A DNA stretch of 44,627 nucleotides from Fomitopsis serialis (GCF_022376445.1 NW_025955288.1:1-44627); one strand, 5' to 3'. Positions 1 through 12,431 are shown, counted from the first letter of the stretch. The notes: a model not told the origin generated them from the letters alone. Numbers and translations: made by a program.

Positions 1-1193
1 GGTGACCGCGGGTGGCTCAGCAAGGCGCGAGGTCCTCACGCAGTTGCCAAATTGGGACGCCCTTGTTCCCTATCCGGATAATGGTGCGTCGTATCCATGG
101 CGAATCCTGCATGGGTTGACCCGCGAGCGAATCACAGCACGCGCAGTGGCACACCGAAACACGCCGACTCGTCTGCTCGGGCTGGTTTGCGCGGGGAAGG
201 GACCGGGCGTGACAGAGGTCGTCCAAGCGAGATGTACGCCTGTACACAACGAGCGAAGTGTTTTCCCCACCTTGATGTGTCCTTCCGCGCCCAAGCGCGG
301 CACGGCTCACACCACTCGTACGTCTTCGACAAGCCCAATGGCGCCACGTAGCATGCCCTTCCAGACTACGAGGGCTGAGGCGTCTCGGACGCGGGGGCAT
401 TGCGTCCTCAGGCCGGTCATGTTTATCCCACACGACGAGCGCGGCCTCGTACCTGCGCAAGCAAATCGCGCAGTCCACGACGTGCCGTTTATCCCAGCGC
501 CGTCTGATCCTCACGTCCATAGCGTAGTCCGGTCGGTGGGCGGCTTTCCAGTGCGCCACGACTTGGCTCGTGGTCCCGGTGAACTCGCAGCCCCACCAGT
601 TGCACATGTGGAGGAATTGAAGAGGCGCGGAGGCTGCGCTGGGTACTTACGTGGGCCTTGTAATGGGCCCAGACATGTTCCGGGGACCCAGCGAAGTCGC
701 ACCCGACGCATTTTGTACCGGGCTCGGCCGCTTGCTGGACTAAAGCCGGACCAGTCCGCAGAGCCTTGGCGGGGTGCTCTGGGTCCTCGCCGTCGTCGTC
801 CGTCTGATCTCGCCGACGCTTGCGTTGTATGTGCATAGCGATGGACACTGGTTGCGAGGGGTCTCGTGATGACCCATCCAGTGTCTTCGAAGAGGACGAG
901 GCAACCTGCCGCTCTGAACTCGTCGAGCGAGACGAGACGAGTGGCGGGAATGTCGGGATTGCGCTATTGATCGACCGGGTGGTGAGCCCTCCTCTGACCG
1001 TGAATTGAATGTAAAGAGACTCACGGGAGGTGATGCGCGTCCTCGATGAACGCGAATCTGTGCGGCAGGCTTGCCGCCGCATTGGAGCTGGTCGATGTGG
1101 CAGACGACGCGTTCGGGCTGCTTGCTTCCGAAGCCGTCGCCAGGCCAGGAGTAGAGGTGGCCGACATGACGGGGGTGAGCCACTTTGTGACAC
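1..1193 (-). pseudogene. C2H2 zinc-finger family gene relic (left-most copy)
   Basis: Two finger modules can be read on the minus strand. Finger 1 (710-651) has C-x2-C-x11-H-x3-H spacing and is preceded by a KRRR basic patch (possible NLS) and an acidic DDDGED stretch near 800. Finger 2 (604-536) has C-x4-C-x11-H-x4-H spacing with the core CNWWGC. The fingers sit in different frames and I see no splice acceptor before finger 2, so the copy is probably frameshifted. About 45 residues around finger 1 align with the copy at 8395-8263 (shared PAKA, RTG, QQ, CDFAGSPE, AHYKAHV). Upstream of about 850 the reading is arginine-rich and unconvincing, so the start is not defined and the relic may run off the window at base 1. 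The family is uncharacterised; nucleic-acid binding is inferred only from the fingers and the basic patch. Confidence 0.5.
640..780 (-). repeat. direct repeat copy 1 (zinc-finger exon)
   Basis: This stretch is clearly similar to 8255-8395, including the finger-1 codons and the 60 bp that encode the residues before them. Substitutions are scattered. In the coding part the frame is kept apart from one inserted codon, so both copies descend from a coding exon. Confidence 0.7.
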
Positions 1194-4100
1194 TGCAGTC
1201 TATTTCGAAGGCCGCCATACTAGCGTAGCCAAGCACGTTGAGTAGATGTTCGGTTATTCTTAGCAGTAGTCGTACCTATTCGGGAAACGTCCAGGCGACG
1301 GTTCCGTAGTTCTCGCGCTTGTCCACGGTACTGCGGGCGTAGATGCCACGGCAGCGTCAGATACACGAAACATGGCTGAAGGCGAAGACATGGATCTAGC
1401 CCTGAGTGGATCATATATATGAACGAACGAACAACCCAGAAGTGATCAAAAAGACGTACCAGGACATGCTCGGTGATGCGCCGACGTTCTCTCTTCCTCG
1501 TGCTTCATGGGCGCCATCGCGGAGGAGCACCGCGAGCCCCTCAAATGTGGTGTCGTTGCTAAGAGTAGACGTAGCCGCGATCGGGGTGTAGTTGGGCGGC
1601 TGGTTCCAGGTAGGAAACCAATCAGAAAACGCGTGAAGGTGAGCATCGAGATTGTATGCGTAGTGTTGAGCCATGATGGTATCGTGGCAAGGGTGAGAAC
1701 GCGTCGAGTCTACAAGGAAGATGGCGGATACTGTCAAACCACAAAGACACAGGTACAAAGACACCAAAGACGTGAAAGAAGATAGTGGCCTGCGCACGGT
1801 TCGAACACACCTTGAAATAGTGGTCGTGCGGGCGCAAACAACATGCAACAACGCGCTCTCCCGTCGCGACGCGTCCACTCCGTTTGCTCCATCGAGCCTA
1901 CCGCATAATGACAGCGGCGAAAGTGTACCTCGAGGGAGCGGCTGCGCTTCTTCCCTGTGGCCGCACTTCAATGCGCCGCTCTGAAGCTTCCGAGTGGCAC
2001 TCTGGACTCACCCTTTGTCTTCACGCTCCCTTTGTCTTTTGTCTTCAGAGCATGTCATTCTCTGAGCAAATGTCCTCAGCAGCCCGAGCGCGAAGACAGC
2101 CACGAGGCCCATGGTGACCTCCTGTAATCCCGACAAGAGTGGCGCACTCGTACTGTCCGCATTTGAGGACTTTGTCGTGGGAGGGTGGAACATACAGGAC
2201 GAGGGAGCATCTGTATTCAGCGAGCCCCGGTGCGTCAGAGTCATAATCACAGTGGTTGAGGTAGCACATACTCACCTACCGTCAATTCGATAATAGCCCT
2301 TGCAAGAACGCCTGGTTCTGCGCCTTCGAGAATGCGGATCCGGTGAACGCACCCTCGACATCTTCGAGGACGGCATACATACGACGACTCGGAGGTTACC
2401 TGCCTAGTACTTACAAGGGCTCGACTCTCCAACGCACGACAAAGGCGACACGACGTCAATCCGTCGCACAATCTGCGGATAGCTGCACATCGTTGCACGA
2501 GACCCCAGGCGCTTCCATTCGTGCGTGGTATCCCTGTCTCCGAGCGTCAGACCCACTGATCGGTACGAGGCCACCCAGACATACACGCCAGCTATCCTAA
2601 CTCTCGCCGTCGGAACCCAAAGAAGACCGCAACATCTACGCGCATAATCAATCCACCGTCCCTGGTAGCCCATGCGTTCGCCTTCGCCCACTCATTCGCC
2701 GACACAGCGATCGACCCGGCACGCTGATCCTTCGAAAAGCGACTACCGCACGCAGTTCCGGCTGACCAAACTCCCGCAAGCATTCACAGCTGCTTGTCGG
2801 GGCTGAGCGCTGAACAGCGGTAGCCAGACAGAGTAATAACGAGCTGGGCAGAAACATCGCGCGCGCCCACGGTCGTTCGTCAAAGTTACAACCCGCCGCG
2901 GACAAGGGAGGAACGCATATGTGAGTTGCCACATCACATGTAACGCCTTGACGTCTACGACCCCGACGATCTGTCCAGATCACTGCCGATTGCCTGACGC
3001 CAGCACGCATTCATTCGAGCAGCGCCCTTCTCCAGGAGGGATTCCAGACATCGAGCATGCGTCAGTCATATTCGCGTATTATGTGTCGTCTCACTGTTCT
3101 CGTCGGGCACAGCCACGGGTGCCGAACTAGCGCAGTGAGGCTACACCGGTCTACGCAAAGGGGCGCGCCAGAAGGACCACCGGGATCAAGGTGCGACGTC
3201 GTTCTTGGGGCTGAGCAAAAGGCGCTCACTCACCGATACAACTAGGCACGAGGGAGCGCGTCACCGTCCCCTGCCCGACATGGATTTGGAGGGTGTGTAC
3301 CCGCTCTTCATCGGCGCGCTCCCTGCATCGACTCATCTACCGCGTTGGCTTGGTGGTCGAGCAGCGACATCTTGTATTCCAACTCCGAGGGCACACGAGG
3401 CCCGCAACTGAGTGACAAGACCATGGCAAACGTGTGATGGTCATTGGTGACGAACACTGCAATGAACGGAAGGACGTTAGGCGCAGAGAACATCCTGAAG
3501 TTGGTGTGCTCACTTCTTGGGACCTGGAGACGACTTCTGTCACAGCCACCTCGCCAGCACAACGCCGCGCCCCGCGCTCTCCACCCGAAAAGGCAGAACA
3601 ACGTCGTTTGAGCACGCTTATTGGCTACTGGCTCCACGTGACTAACACCACCGACGCGACCGAGGACGCGTCTGCTCAGTTTCTGACACCGCTCGTGGTG
3701 AAAACTCTACCTTGGTTTGCAGTTGGAGTCGAAGCTTACGTCTCAACGTTGAAGCCGCGACGGACCCCCACGGTGTACGTGTGACGCCCTGCCATTGCCA
3801 AACGAGACCGGAGAGGCCCCTCGCCGGAGAGAAACGCACCTCCAAACACCGCCTTCCCCGCATGGCACATGGCAGCGACGATCCCTCGGCGTCTGGCCAG
3901 TCACAAAGGATCGTCGCTGCATCCACGGACGACCGTTGTGTGACAGGTGTGTTGCTTCCGCGGCCCATAGACTGCTTCCGCGCTGACGTCGTTCATCCAG
4001 ACGAATGTAGCTCGATGCGTCCGCAATTTGATCGCATCGACGCCCCCCGCCTCTCCCATCGTGGGGCTGGCCCGGTCACAACGAGGGCCGCGCTCGTTGC

Positions 4101-5610
4101 GTTTTGTCACAGTGCTTGGTGGCGTCAGCGGATCATGACCCGGTAAGACGTGTCCGCATATGTGTATATCCACGTCGTGCGGGACAGTCGTCCGTTGGTC
4201 CCGTTGGGGCACCGTCCCTGGGGCCGCACGATCGGCAAGGCCTTGGGGTCTGCGGGGTGTTGACGTATGTGGGCTTTTCTGTCGTCGTACTCTGTCTTCG
4301 CGATCTCACTTCTATTCTAGCAATCTCAGGCTGAATGCGCTTTTCACAACCCGGGTATCAGGCAAAGGTGCCGACGCCGTCGCGTCGCTCGCAGACGGAT
4401 GGCCCTCAGCACGGCGGGGACATCTCGAGGCGATCCATCCCGTCATTCTGTTTCCACTTCCCTGACCCGCCTTAGTGACGGCGCAGGCGTACGATGGCAT
4501 TTCATCCAGTGACGTGGCGGACAAGCCTCTCGAGCTCGTCGAAGTTCATACAGTAAGCCACGCTTAGTCATGGGCGCTCGCCGACTGACATGCCTCACAC
4601 CGACGCCTCGCGGAGCCCATCGACATCGCCGAACACATAATGGAAGCATGGAGAGACTGAGGGGCACGTCGTTCACGAGGGATCCTCAAAGTCATCACTC
4701 CTCTTACCACGTCGGCGGCTCCGTGGAACCAACGGACGATGGTTCGATGTGTCCGGATGTGGTAGTGGGTGAGTTCTAGACATATCCGTGAGACGTCAGT
4801 CTGCGCTGACGCGCTGACAGGTGGCGCGCTCGTGGACCCCGCCGGCGTCGGTGCCGACACTCGCGCGCGGCTAGGTCAAGGCAAGAGGACTCCCCATCCG
4901 GCCTGTTCGTCTTCCGTGGGTGAAGTCTGTTCGGAAAGTTCGTCATACGAGCACACAATTCGAGGGCATCTCATCAGCTCTTGAGCGTGCTGCGGGCGTA
5001 CGGAACCGAGTAGCCCGCATACACCCATCCAGCTCCTTCCCCGGCGCACGGCCGTCCATGCTACACGCACTTGAACTGCTTGGGCTCTGCAGTCGCGTGT
5101 TTGCCACAACTCCCGTGGATTGTTGGCCGCCGCCGTGGTGACAATATAGCGACCTTCCTCCTTGTTCGGTGGCCATCCTGGTCGTCGCCATCCCGTAGGA
5201 CAACTGCCTCTCCGCTCGTTCTGTTCGAGTGGGCCGTATTCCTACCAAGTCAATGTATGCGGATGTCTACAGTACTGGCTGCGTTAGGTCATGATCACTT
5301 CTACATTTTACGCTACAAGGGTACATGTCAGACGGGGCGCGTTCAGTAGATACAGAAGACACCCAGAGCGATGCGGAATACAGCGTCCATATCCGAACCG
5401 GATAGTGAGTGCGAACTGCAAGTCCTCGGCTGGAGAGCCTCCTTGCCAGCGGTGACGCTGCACGTATTCCGGAGGCGGTGGCCACCCTCCTTCCGTGCAC
5501 AGGGAAGAGATCAATGCGGAAAGGGCGGAGGTGTACCCGAGCGGACGGGCTCCAAAACGGTCACCATGGCGCGCGGGATCTGCGCGCACAAGACGAACGT
5601 GTTGTCCGCC
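1194..5610. other. stretch without a supportable gene
   Basis: Open frames here are short, rich in arginine, serine and cysteine, and overlap on both strands. None shows a recognisable domain together with a plausible splice series. A degenerate third piece of the 5.6-6.4 kb repeat is visible around 5400-5520 (shared gacgctgcac followed by a diverged stretch). I read the region as decayed accessory sequence. Confidence 0.4.
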
Positions 5611-6008
5611 GCAGAGGACGACGCCGTTCAAGCCTGCGAGTATATGTGCTCTCGCGCGTTGGGAGCCGCCGCCAATGTACGTCTGGTGTGAGCGCGTAAA
5701 ACACGCCGTGCACGTCGACACGATTATAGGCCGCGCCCACTTCCCGCAGTACTAGTGTTTAGAGAGATCCATGAACAAGAGTCGGGCCCATCCGCCCGCT
5801 ACGCACGGAAAGCACCACGGAGGCTCCGAAAATAGACGGAGGCTCGGGTTGTCTACTCCCACAGCGTCCTGCTGTTCCGCCCATATGACGTCGAGACGGT
5901 AGCCCCCGTCCTCAGGCCCGCCACGCGTAAGCGTACAAGACGCTGCACATACCGCCGTAGCCGATGTCGACGAGCCACAGGCCTTCCGGCTGGAAAGGAG
6001 AACCCTCC
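5611..6008. repeat. tandem direct repeat, unit 1
   Basis: First unit of a ~390 bp tandem duplication. Its first part (5611-5728) matches 6009-6135 and its second part (about 5764-5997) matches about 6165-6378, in the same order and orientation. Differences include indels that change the reading frame on both strands, so the unit no longer encodes one conserved protein. Readings such as AGLxGVVLxGG (minus) or YVWCER (plus) survive in both copies, so the original coding strand is uncertain. Confidence 0.7.
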
Positions 6009-6400
6009 GAAGAGGACGACGCCGTGCAAGCCCGCGAGTATAATATGCTCTCGCACGTTGGGAGCCAATCCAAGGCGCTGCGGATGTACGTCTGGTGCGA
6101 GCGCGGAATCCACGCCGTGCGCGTCGACACGATCAAGAGCCGCGACGACTTCTCGAAGCGTTCACAGAGATTCGCGAACAGGAATCGGGCGCATCCGCTC
6201 CACGGAGGCTCCGCTTGTACTTGGACGGAGGGTTTCTACTCCCACAGTGTCCTGCCGTTCCGCCCATATGACTTCGAGACGGCACCCATATGCAGCCCCC
6301 CGCCGCGAGTAAGCGTACCAGACGCTGCACATACCGCCTTAGCCAATTTCGGCGAGCCACGGCCTTTCCGCTGGAAATTTGAAGGCGCAAGGCAGGCGTG
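6009..6400. repeat. tandem direct repeat, unit 2
   Basis: Second unit of the duplication described at 5611-6008. The best conserved blocks run from agaggacgacgccgt at 6011 and from the ccacggaggctccg block at about 6201. The unit lies just downstream, in minus-strand sense, of a zinc-finger-like fragment at 6826-6755 and may be part of that decayed family. Confidence 0.7.
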
Positions 6401-6749
6401 ATGACGAGCCCTGGGTGCTCCTCGAAAAACGGTCGGGCGAGTTGGATGTCGAGCTCGTCCTGCCATATCGAATACCCAGGCCGATCGAGTACTAGTGGCG
6501 GTAAGTCGGTGAACGCGAAGCAGACGCAACGCTTGACGGAGGCATGCGCGGGCCCGGTCGCGGATAGGACCTGAGGCAGGCCGGCGGCCAGCGACCACGG
6601 CGCGGGAGAGTAACGTGGATGAAGATAGATCTGATGTCGACGTCGGAGGAGAGTAAGTAGCTCGCGTGGCGGTTCCCTGTTGCAGATAATGCGATGGCGA
6701 TTGTGGGCCAGGGCGACACGTCAGTTGCGTTTCCGCCGGACGTGTCGGG

Positions 6750-8908
6750 ATTGAGGCTGGGTGGGGGTTTTTGATGTGAGCCCATACCTGCTCCGGAGTA
6801 ACATCAATGACACTGGTAGTACACAACGCATCCTAAGAGCCGGGGAAGGATCCTGGATAGTGAGAGGAGATGGGGTGGAACGGGTGCACGAGCCCAAAGA
6901 TTGCCCAGACGTTCGTGGGTGCTCACGAAATGATTGACCCACCCGCGCGGATGGCAGCGTTTGCCGCGAAACGTATCTTTCCGTTTGGGCTTGCCGCATG
7001 CATCGCACCACCGCGCGGAACCCCCTAACTCCCAAAGCGCCCTGTCGACATACGCACGAGACTATCCAGTCTCATATCCTTGCGCTTGGTCAGTGGGTAG
7101 AGCTCTGAGCTGGCACTTGACCTGGTACGCCCCGCCCAGGCCACCCGGCTCCCTGGCCTCCCTGTCAAACGCTTGATTGTGGTCGCCCTCACCCTTCCAG
7201 TGAGCGTACAGCTCCGCTGGCAACCCTTCGTACCGGCATCCGAGCCAGCTGCACGTCATCTTCTCGGGCTCCGGCTCCGGCGTGACATACCTGCTCATGC
7301 CATGCACCACCTTGAGGTGAACCCACACGCCCTCGACGGATCCACCGAACCCGTAGACGTCCGTTCCTGACCCTACTTGAGGAAGCGTGCATAGCATCTC
7401 GGGCTGCGTGGTCTAGGGTGCAGGTTGTTGGGGAGGTCCCGCGTTCGGAGTAGGTTGAGGCGAGTGAACGTGAACGCAGGGCGCCGAGTGGGTCGTGGCA
7501 AGCATCTCTGTCTGCGACCTCTCCCAGAGCTGATGAAGGGCACCAAGTCGCGCGCAACGTCAAGGCATCCGCAGCTCTGGATGATCCTGTAATCTACCTG
7601 AGGCTCTCTGTGCACGTGCTTGACCTTCTCCGTACTCAGGCTCCCAGCATCTTCTCGCATCGGTTTTCGGCCCAGTTCTGCCACCGACGCCGTGTCGACC
7701 GGCTCTGAGTACACAGTTCTCCGGCGGTGAGTATGTTGCGGAGGAGATACGAGGAAGCGACCGGCTCCGTAGTCATTGCGCAAAGGTCGGAGGACGGGGA
7801 GGAGAGGAAGCTGGGGCTGGAACGCCCATTCAGACGGGAGGGAGAATTGTCTTCTTTTGTTCAGTTCCGCCTCATCCCGCTCCTGCGCCTGCACCTCCTC
7901 ATCGAGTTACTCGGCCCCCGATCCCTCCGTACTTGACTCGGTCGTCGACGGTTCGTCAGGCCAGGCGTTCCAGTCGGAGAACGAGTTGGCCTCCTTGCAC
8001 ACACAGACGCATCAGTAAGCCCACGAGTCAAACAAGAGCAGATATTCTCACTTCTCCTCGTCTGACATGTCGTTCGCGAAAGTGGTCGTGTCGCCGTACA
8101 GGCTGTTGGACGATAGAGGGCATCTGGCGATCGGACTGTCAGCAGCGTCGAACGCTGTTGGCATGATGCGTCACGACTTACTGTCCTTCATCAGCATAGA
8201 AATCCTCGTCAACCAGGAGGAAGGGGTCGTCGATGTAGTGGGACATCTCCTGCGCCGGGTACGTGGGCCTTGTAATGAGCCCAGTCTTGCTCTGGGGACC
8301 CAGCGAAATCGCACCCGGCGCACTCTCTACCGTATTCGGGCACTTGCTGGAACAGACCCTGACCAGTCCGTGGAGCCTTGGCAGGGTACTAATCGGCGGA
8401 CGATGAGGTCGTCGTAAGGAACGACGGCGTAGAGGAAGACCTCGCGACGGCGGATGACGAGAGCGTGGAATCGTACGTGCACGCGTTCCGCACCGTCGAT
8501 CGAATCATCGCTCGAGTTGAGGGTAGACGGCTCTGGGAAGCACCTGGCGACGATGCACCGTCAGCGAAGTGACCGGGTACAGAGTGTTCCAGTCTTACCT
8601 TTCGCCAACGTCACGCTCCTTCAGGGACCCATCGCTGTCCCATATATGATCAGCATCACACGACCGGCTGTCGAAGTCGGGCACCGGCAGCGAGTCACTA
8701 GCCAACCGTCAGCAGTCGGCTGTAAGATTGGACTGGGAGACATACAAGTGGAACAACGCTGAGACGTCGGCAGCGTTGTTCAGCCCGGAGTGGGAAATGT
8801 CGAGGTCTGGGGACATTGTCGACTTGTCGATGATGAGTTCTGGTTAAGAGGAATGGTGACGAGTTCGTCGGGAGTGGCAAGTCGCGTTCTGAGCGTGCTG
8901 AAAGTCAT
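6750..8908 (-). pseudogene. C2H2 zinc-finger family gene relic (promoter-proximal left copy)
   Basis: The ATG at 8908 opens MTFSTLRTRL followed by TPDELVTIPLNQN, nearly identical to the start of the right-hand copy at 23811. A TATA-like TATTTAAG lies about 45 bp upstream. Downstream pieces are a complete finger (8322-8263, C-x2-C-x11-H-x3-H), an acidic segment with MSHYIDDPFLLVDEDF (about 8242-8190), and a serine/acidic segment near 7990-7900 that ends at an in-frame TAA (7898-7896) with coding-like sequence continuing beyond. Next come a degenerate finger without cysteines (around 7385-7320) and an intact finger CSWLGC with paired histidines (about 7275-7205). A further finger-like piece (CTTSVIDVTPEQVWAH) lies at 6826-6755. 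Some junctions have good introns, for example the donor gtaagt just before the acidic exon ends and an acceptor gctgacag. Others do not join in frame. The frame changes and stop mark it as decayed; whether the lowest fingers belong to one gene or a second copy is unclear. Confidence 0.5.
8255..8395 (-). repeat. direct repeat copy 2 (zinc-finger exon)
   Basis: This copy matches 640-780 in the same orientation. It encodes a complete finger with both cysteines and both histidines. Confidence 0.7.
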
Positions 8909-9450
8909 TGCTTGAGATACGGAAGACAGACGGAGGGGCCGTGCGCGCGGTATTTAAGCTCTGGGAGGGGGCTCAGACGCGCAGAGGTGTTCCCGTTCGA
9001 GATGGACAATGCACACAGAGTGGAGCTTTTGCCACCCGGGAAGAGACATTGCAAGGGACGCCCTGCAATTGTTCGCCTCAGCGGGAACGTCTGACAAACA
9101 CACAGAGCGTTCTCGGCTTCGAGTCACAGAGGTCGTGGTTCGACAGAGTGCCACTCAGTGACCTTCAACAATGCAAGGGTTTTGGCTATCCATATGCGTA
9201 TGCGTATCGGACTGCCGGCGAGTGCACCATTGTGGTGTGTGGTCACGGAGATGAATGCGCTTGGATTGTCGACGACTGTGGGTTTGGCAAGGCCCGGGCC
9301 GCTGGTGTGGGTGAAGACCGGTTTGAAACGCCCAGAGCTCGTCGTCCCTCCCGATCGCGCGCCGTGCATAGCGTCACGAAAAGCTCGCCAGTGAAAGAAA
9401 AACGAGACCTTTGGTCAGAACCGGGTCAATGGAGGAGACGTGAGTCATTG
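8836..9450 (+). repeat. left arm of ~0.6 kb inverted repeat
   Basis: The reverse complement matches 23280-23884. The best stretch, about 9066-9163, differs from the other arm at only a few positions by eye. Similarity stops abruptly at gttctggttaagagg on the outer side and at gaggagacgtgagtcattg on the inner side. The arm holds about 540 bp upstream of the ATG at 8908, the TATA box, and the first ~72 coding bases of the zinc-finger relic. No flanking target-site duplication is visible. Confidence 0.85.
8948..8957 (-). promoter_or_regulatory. TATA box of left zinc-finger copy
   Basis: Read on the minus strand the element is CTTAAATACC, 40-50 bp upstream of the ATG at 8908. It is kept at the same distance in the right arm (23760-23769 to ATG 23811), which supports a core-promoter role. 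Confidence 0.5.
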
Positions 9451-12431
9451 ACGAGCACAGAAACGACATGAAACCATACCTCAGATGCCCATGTCACGGT
9501 GGGAGACACCAGACAATGGAATCGGCGGCGTCGCTTGACAAACCACCCGGTCACTGGTCATTCTCTTCATCGTCGTGACGCTGCTGGGGGCAAACAGTCA
9601 TTGCGTACGAGCCGAATGTCCGGCCGACTGACAACAGCGCTGACGTGGCATATGTTCCACTGGGTAGAGTGCGACATCGCTTCGATAGCGCACCAGTAGG
9701 ACTGCAGGTAGCGGAGAGAAAAGCCAAACCGGTCGCTGGGCGAGAAGGTTGGTAGCCCGGCAGGAAATATGACCATGGCGGACGGGTGGGGGACCTCGGA
9801 GGCCAGTGAGCCCCGAGTCTTGGGCAATGCGGGCACTCCACCTTCGACGGGCGAAATGATAGGTATAGGAGTAGTATGCATCGTGCCAGACTGGGCGGTG
9901 AACACAACAACGAGCTGGTCGGTGACATCGATGAGCGTCGAGCAGCAGGACCCGTCGGATAAATGTCGGAGAAGGCGGGCGGCGAGCGCCCTCTCGACTC
10001 TCTTTCCGCGGTCGGTGGCTAAATGTATCCTCCCCCTCCTCCTCCTTTCGGCGACGACCTGTGTCACTTCTGGGACTGGGACGACCAAGTGCACTCTCCG
10101 CGAACTCCGGGATGGCGTCAGGCCTGTTGGTCTATCCTATAGCGTGCAGCCAGTCCGCTTGCCAGCGCGCCGTCGACGACTCGTGCTCGTTTGTCAAGTT
10201 GTGCTCGAGCACGGGTACTGTAATACGATTCGTCTGTCCATTCGCTCCTCGGCCTCACCGTGACCTTTCCTCTGCCTTGCTTGATCTTCGTCGACTTTCT
10301 TCCACCGCTCTCTCACGTCGAGCTGTTATACACTGTCAGACGAAGCTAGTGATCGGCGGCCGCTGCTGGTTTCCCCATGCGGCATGCACCCAAAGACAGA
10401 TCCAACTCTAGGTCTGTCACTGCATAGTCGTGCCCTGTATTGTGATTGAACTTCCCCTCATCGTCTCTGAATCAGCCCGTTGCAAATTGTGTGACCTGTG
10501 CAAGGGTCAGTACTACTGCGATGCTCTTCACAGCTTCATCTTGTGTTTTGTACATCTCGACGAGGAGCAACTCAATAGACGGGAGCATGAGACCTCTCCT
10601 CGTCAAGTGCGTTCTTGCCCTTTCTCTGCATGGCATCATTTCTGACGCTTCGTAGACTGGCTGCGAAACAGCACTCCCGTCCCACCGTTCACGTGAAACA
10701 GTTACCTCATTGCAGGCAAGCCGCAGTCTCGCGCAGATGCTGCCATCCACGCCGTACTCAATTACATTACTCCCGCCTGCGGCTGGCCGGGCCGCCTCTG
10801 CACTTTCCGCGCAACACCTATACGCGTTGGTCATGTTCGTGGCCAATAACAGAACGTAGCCCTGCTTGCATTCGATGTATGATCCAGCCGCTCCAGGTAT
10901 GTCACGTTCGCGCATTCCTGATGAGCTCGTTCGACATAATGGCATGCATATTTACAGAGGCAGTCCGAGTCCGCCTCGTGAGCCTGTCAAATTACGATCA
11001 GTTTATGTACCGCATTGATGGTATGTCGTCAGGTGCCGTTCCGTGTAAGTATATAATCTCGCTGAGGTCGTATTCATCGCCATGTAGATGCTATGTCATG
11101 CGGCTGCCGTTTGAATCTGCTATGTCCCGTCCACTCCGAGTCTCGGAACATACGCCCATCTATCGCCGACCAGTTCACGCCGGTGTTTTTCAAACGCTTG
11201 ACCTGGCTATACGAGAAGCCGGGCGCGCAAGAGAAGTCTTTCAAGCGTGTGGGACACGTCCAAGTATGTCACTCTCATACGCGCCACCGGGCCTTGCGTG
11301 TACAGGGCTCAACCGAAGATTTGTACAACAGCGTAGATGTCACACGGGATGGTCACTTATTCTATCGGCGCTTGAGGAGATAAGGTAGGGCATGGCGAGA
11401 ATATGTATCAGGCAGGTACGAGGGTCCGCATACAACTCGGTATGCAAGGGAGCAGTTTCATGTTGCACTCGCGACCGCACAACGCCGAGCGAGTTGTCGC
11501 TCATCTTGATGTGTAGGCTGCCGAATGAAATGATGCTACACATCCTAGAGACGCAATTACCCAGCAGTCTTCGCTGGCACCGGATTGAATGCAAGGCTGG
11601 CCCGCGTGCTCGTTACGAGCTCAAGATCCGGACACGCATGCCTCGCGCGCGCTCAGTCGAATCAAGCGCACCGCATCTAAGAAGACTGGTCCTCCGTTTC
11701 TCATGTACTCGCCGCTTACTGAGCGTGAGTATTGCGAGTACCGCCTTACACAGGATTCAGGTTATGGAGGACTATTCCGGCATCGGCTGCGGAAAGCCTT
11801 GACTCCACGGCGCGTCCACAGAAAGCAAAGAACCGCTTGCGACATCGCGTGTCTGTGTTCGACGCTTCTATACGCGCCGGCGAGCTAGCGCTACGTTGTA
11901 TCGATACATATACATCACCTATCGTTGCCTTCGCTGTCCCCTCGTCCGGCTTCGAGTTTTTTGAGCGCGTAACAAGAGCCATCGAAAGTCGTCGCGAGGT
12001 ACGAATCAACTTTCGCCAACAAATATCCTTGATTGATGTCGTGCTTTCCTTTTAGCGTGGCGACCACCAACGCTTGTCAGCACATCGCGAACCGACGAGC
12101 GAGACGACGCATCTTGGCTGTCTCCGTTACTTAGTCAGTGCACAAACCGGAAATCAGGTACTGTGTTATCGCACTATGCTTGCTCTGGCCGCTGTCTGAG
12201 ACGATGTCATTAGCAACGTGTCTTCATCGTCGTGGATCTGCGTGGCCATCGCACACGTACACGAATTCTTGAGATTTTGATCGGTGTGACTGCGTGGTCA
12301 CGTCGCTGTAGCGCACCTTCCATCTCAACGGAACGGACAGAGTTTCAGAGTCTCAGAGTCGAGTCGATGTAAGTGTCACTGTCCGAACGCGGGTAACATG
12401 ATTCACGGACGAAACCTACAGTATAACTGCA
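9451..12431. other. stretch without a firm gene; possible F-box remnant
   Basis: No open frame here has a recognisable full domain. A minus-strand frame at 9567-10094 (175 codons) and a plus-strand frame at 9769-10263 overlap and cannot both be coding; I recognise neither. Around 11515-11565 on the plus strand a frame reads MCRLPNEMMLHILETQL, which resembles an F-box core (LPxExxxxIL). It is followed by broken coding-like pieces up to about 12055. This could be a decayed relative of the F-box gene at 12432. Confidence 0.35.

Noticed and set aside
2..838. 278-codon plus-strand open frame at the left edge
   Set aside because: It is antisense to the zinc-finger modules at 536-710 and has arginine/proline-rich composition without domains; a shadow frame.
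5912..6136. LWLVDIGYGG reading, recalling arylamine N-acetyltransferases
   Set aside because: The second repeat unit does not keep the frame and no catalytic Cys/His/Asp context is visible; chance.
8908..9471. 187-codon plus-strand frame inside the left inverted-repeat arm
   Set aside because: The right arm does not keep the frame throughout, and the stretch is promoter sequence of the opposite-strand gene by its TATA box and start.
9567..10263. Overlapping frames on both strands (175 and 164 codons)
   Set aside because: Neither has a recognisable domain, and they cannot both be coding; left as unresolved.
10615..11388. 257-codon plus-strand frame
   Set aside because: Rich in Arg, Cys and Ser with no domain; composition typical of a random frame in GC-rich DNA.
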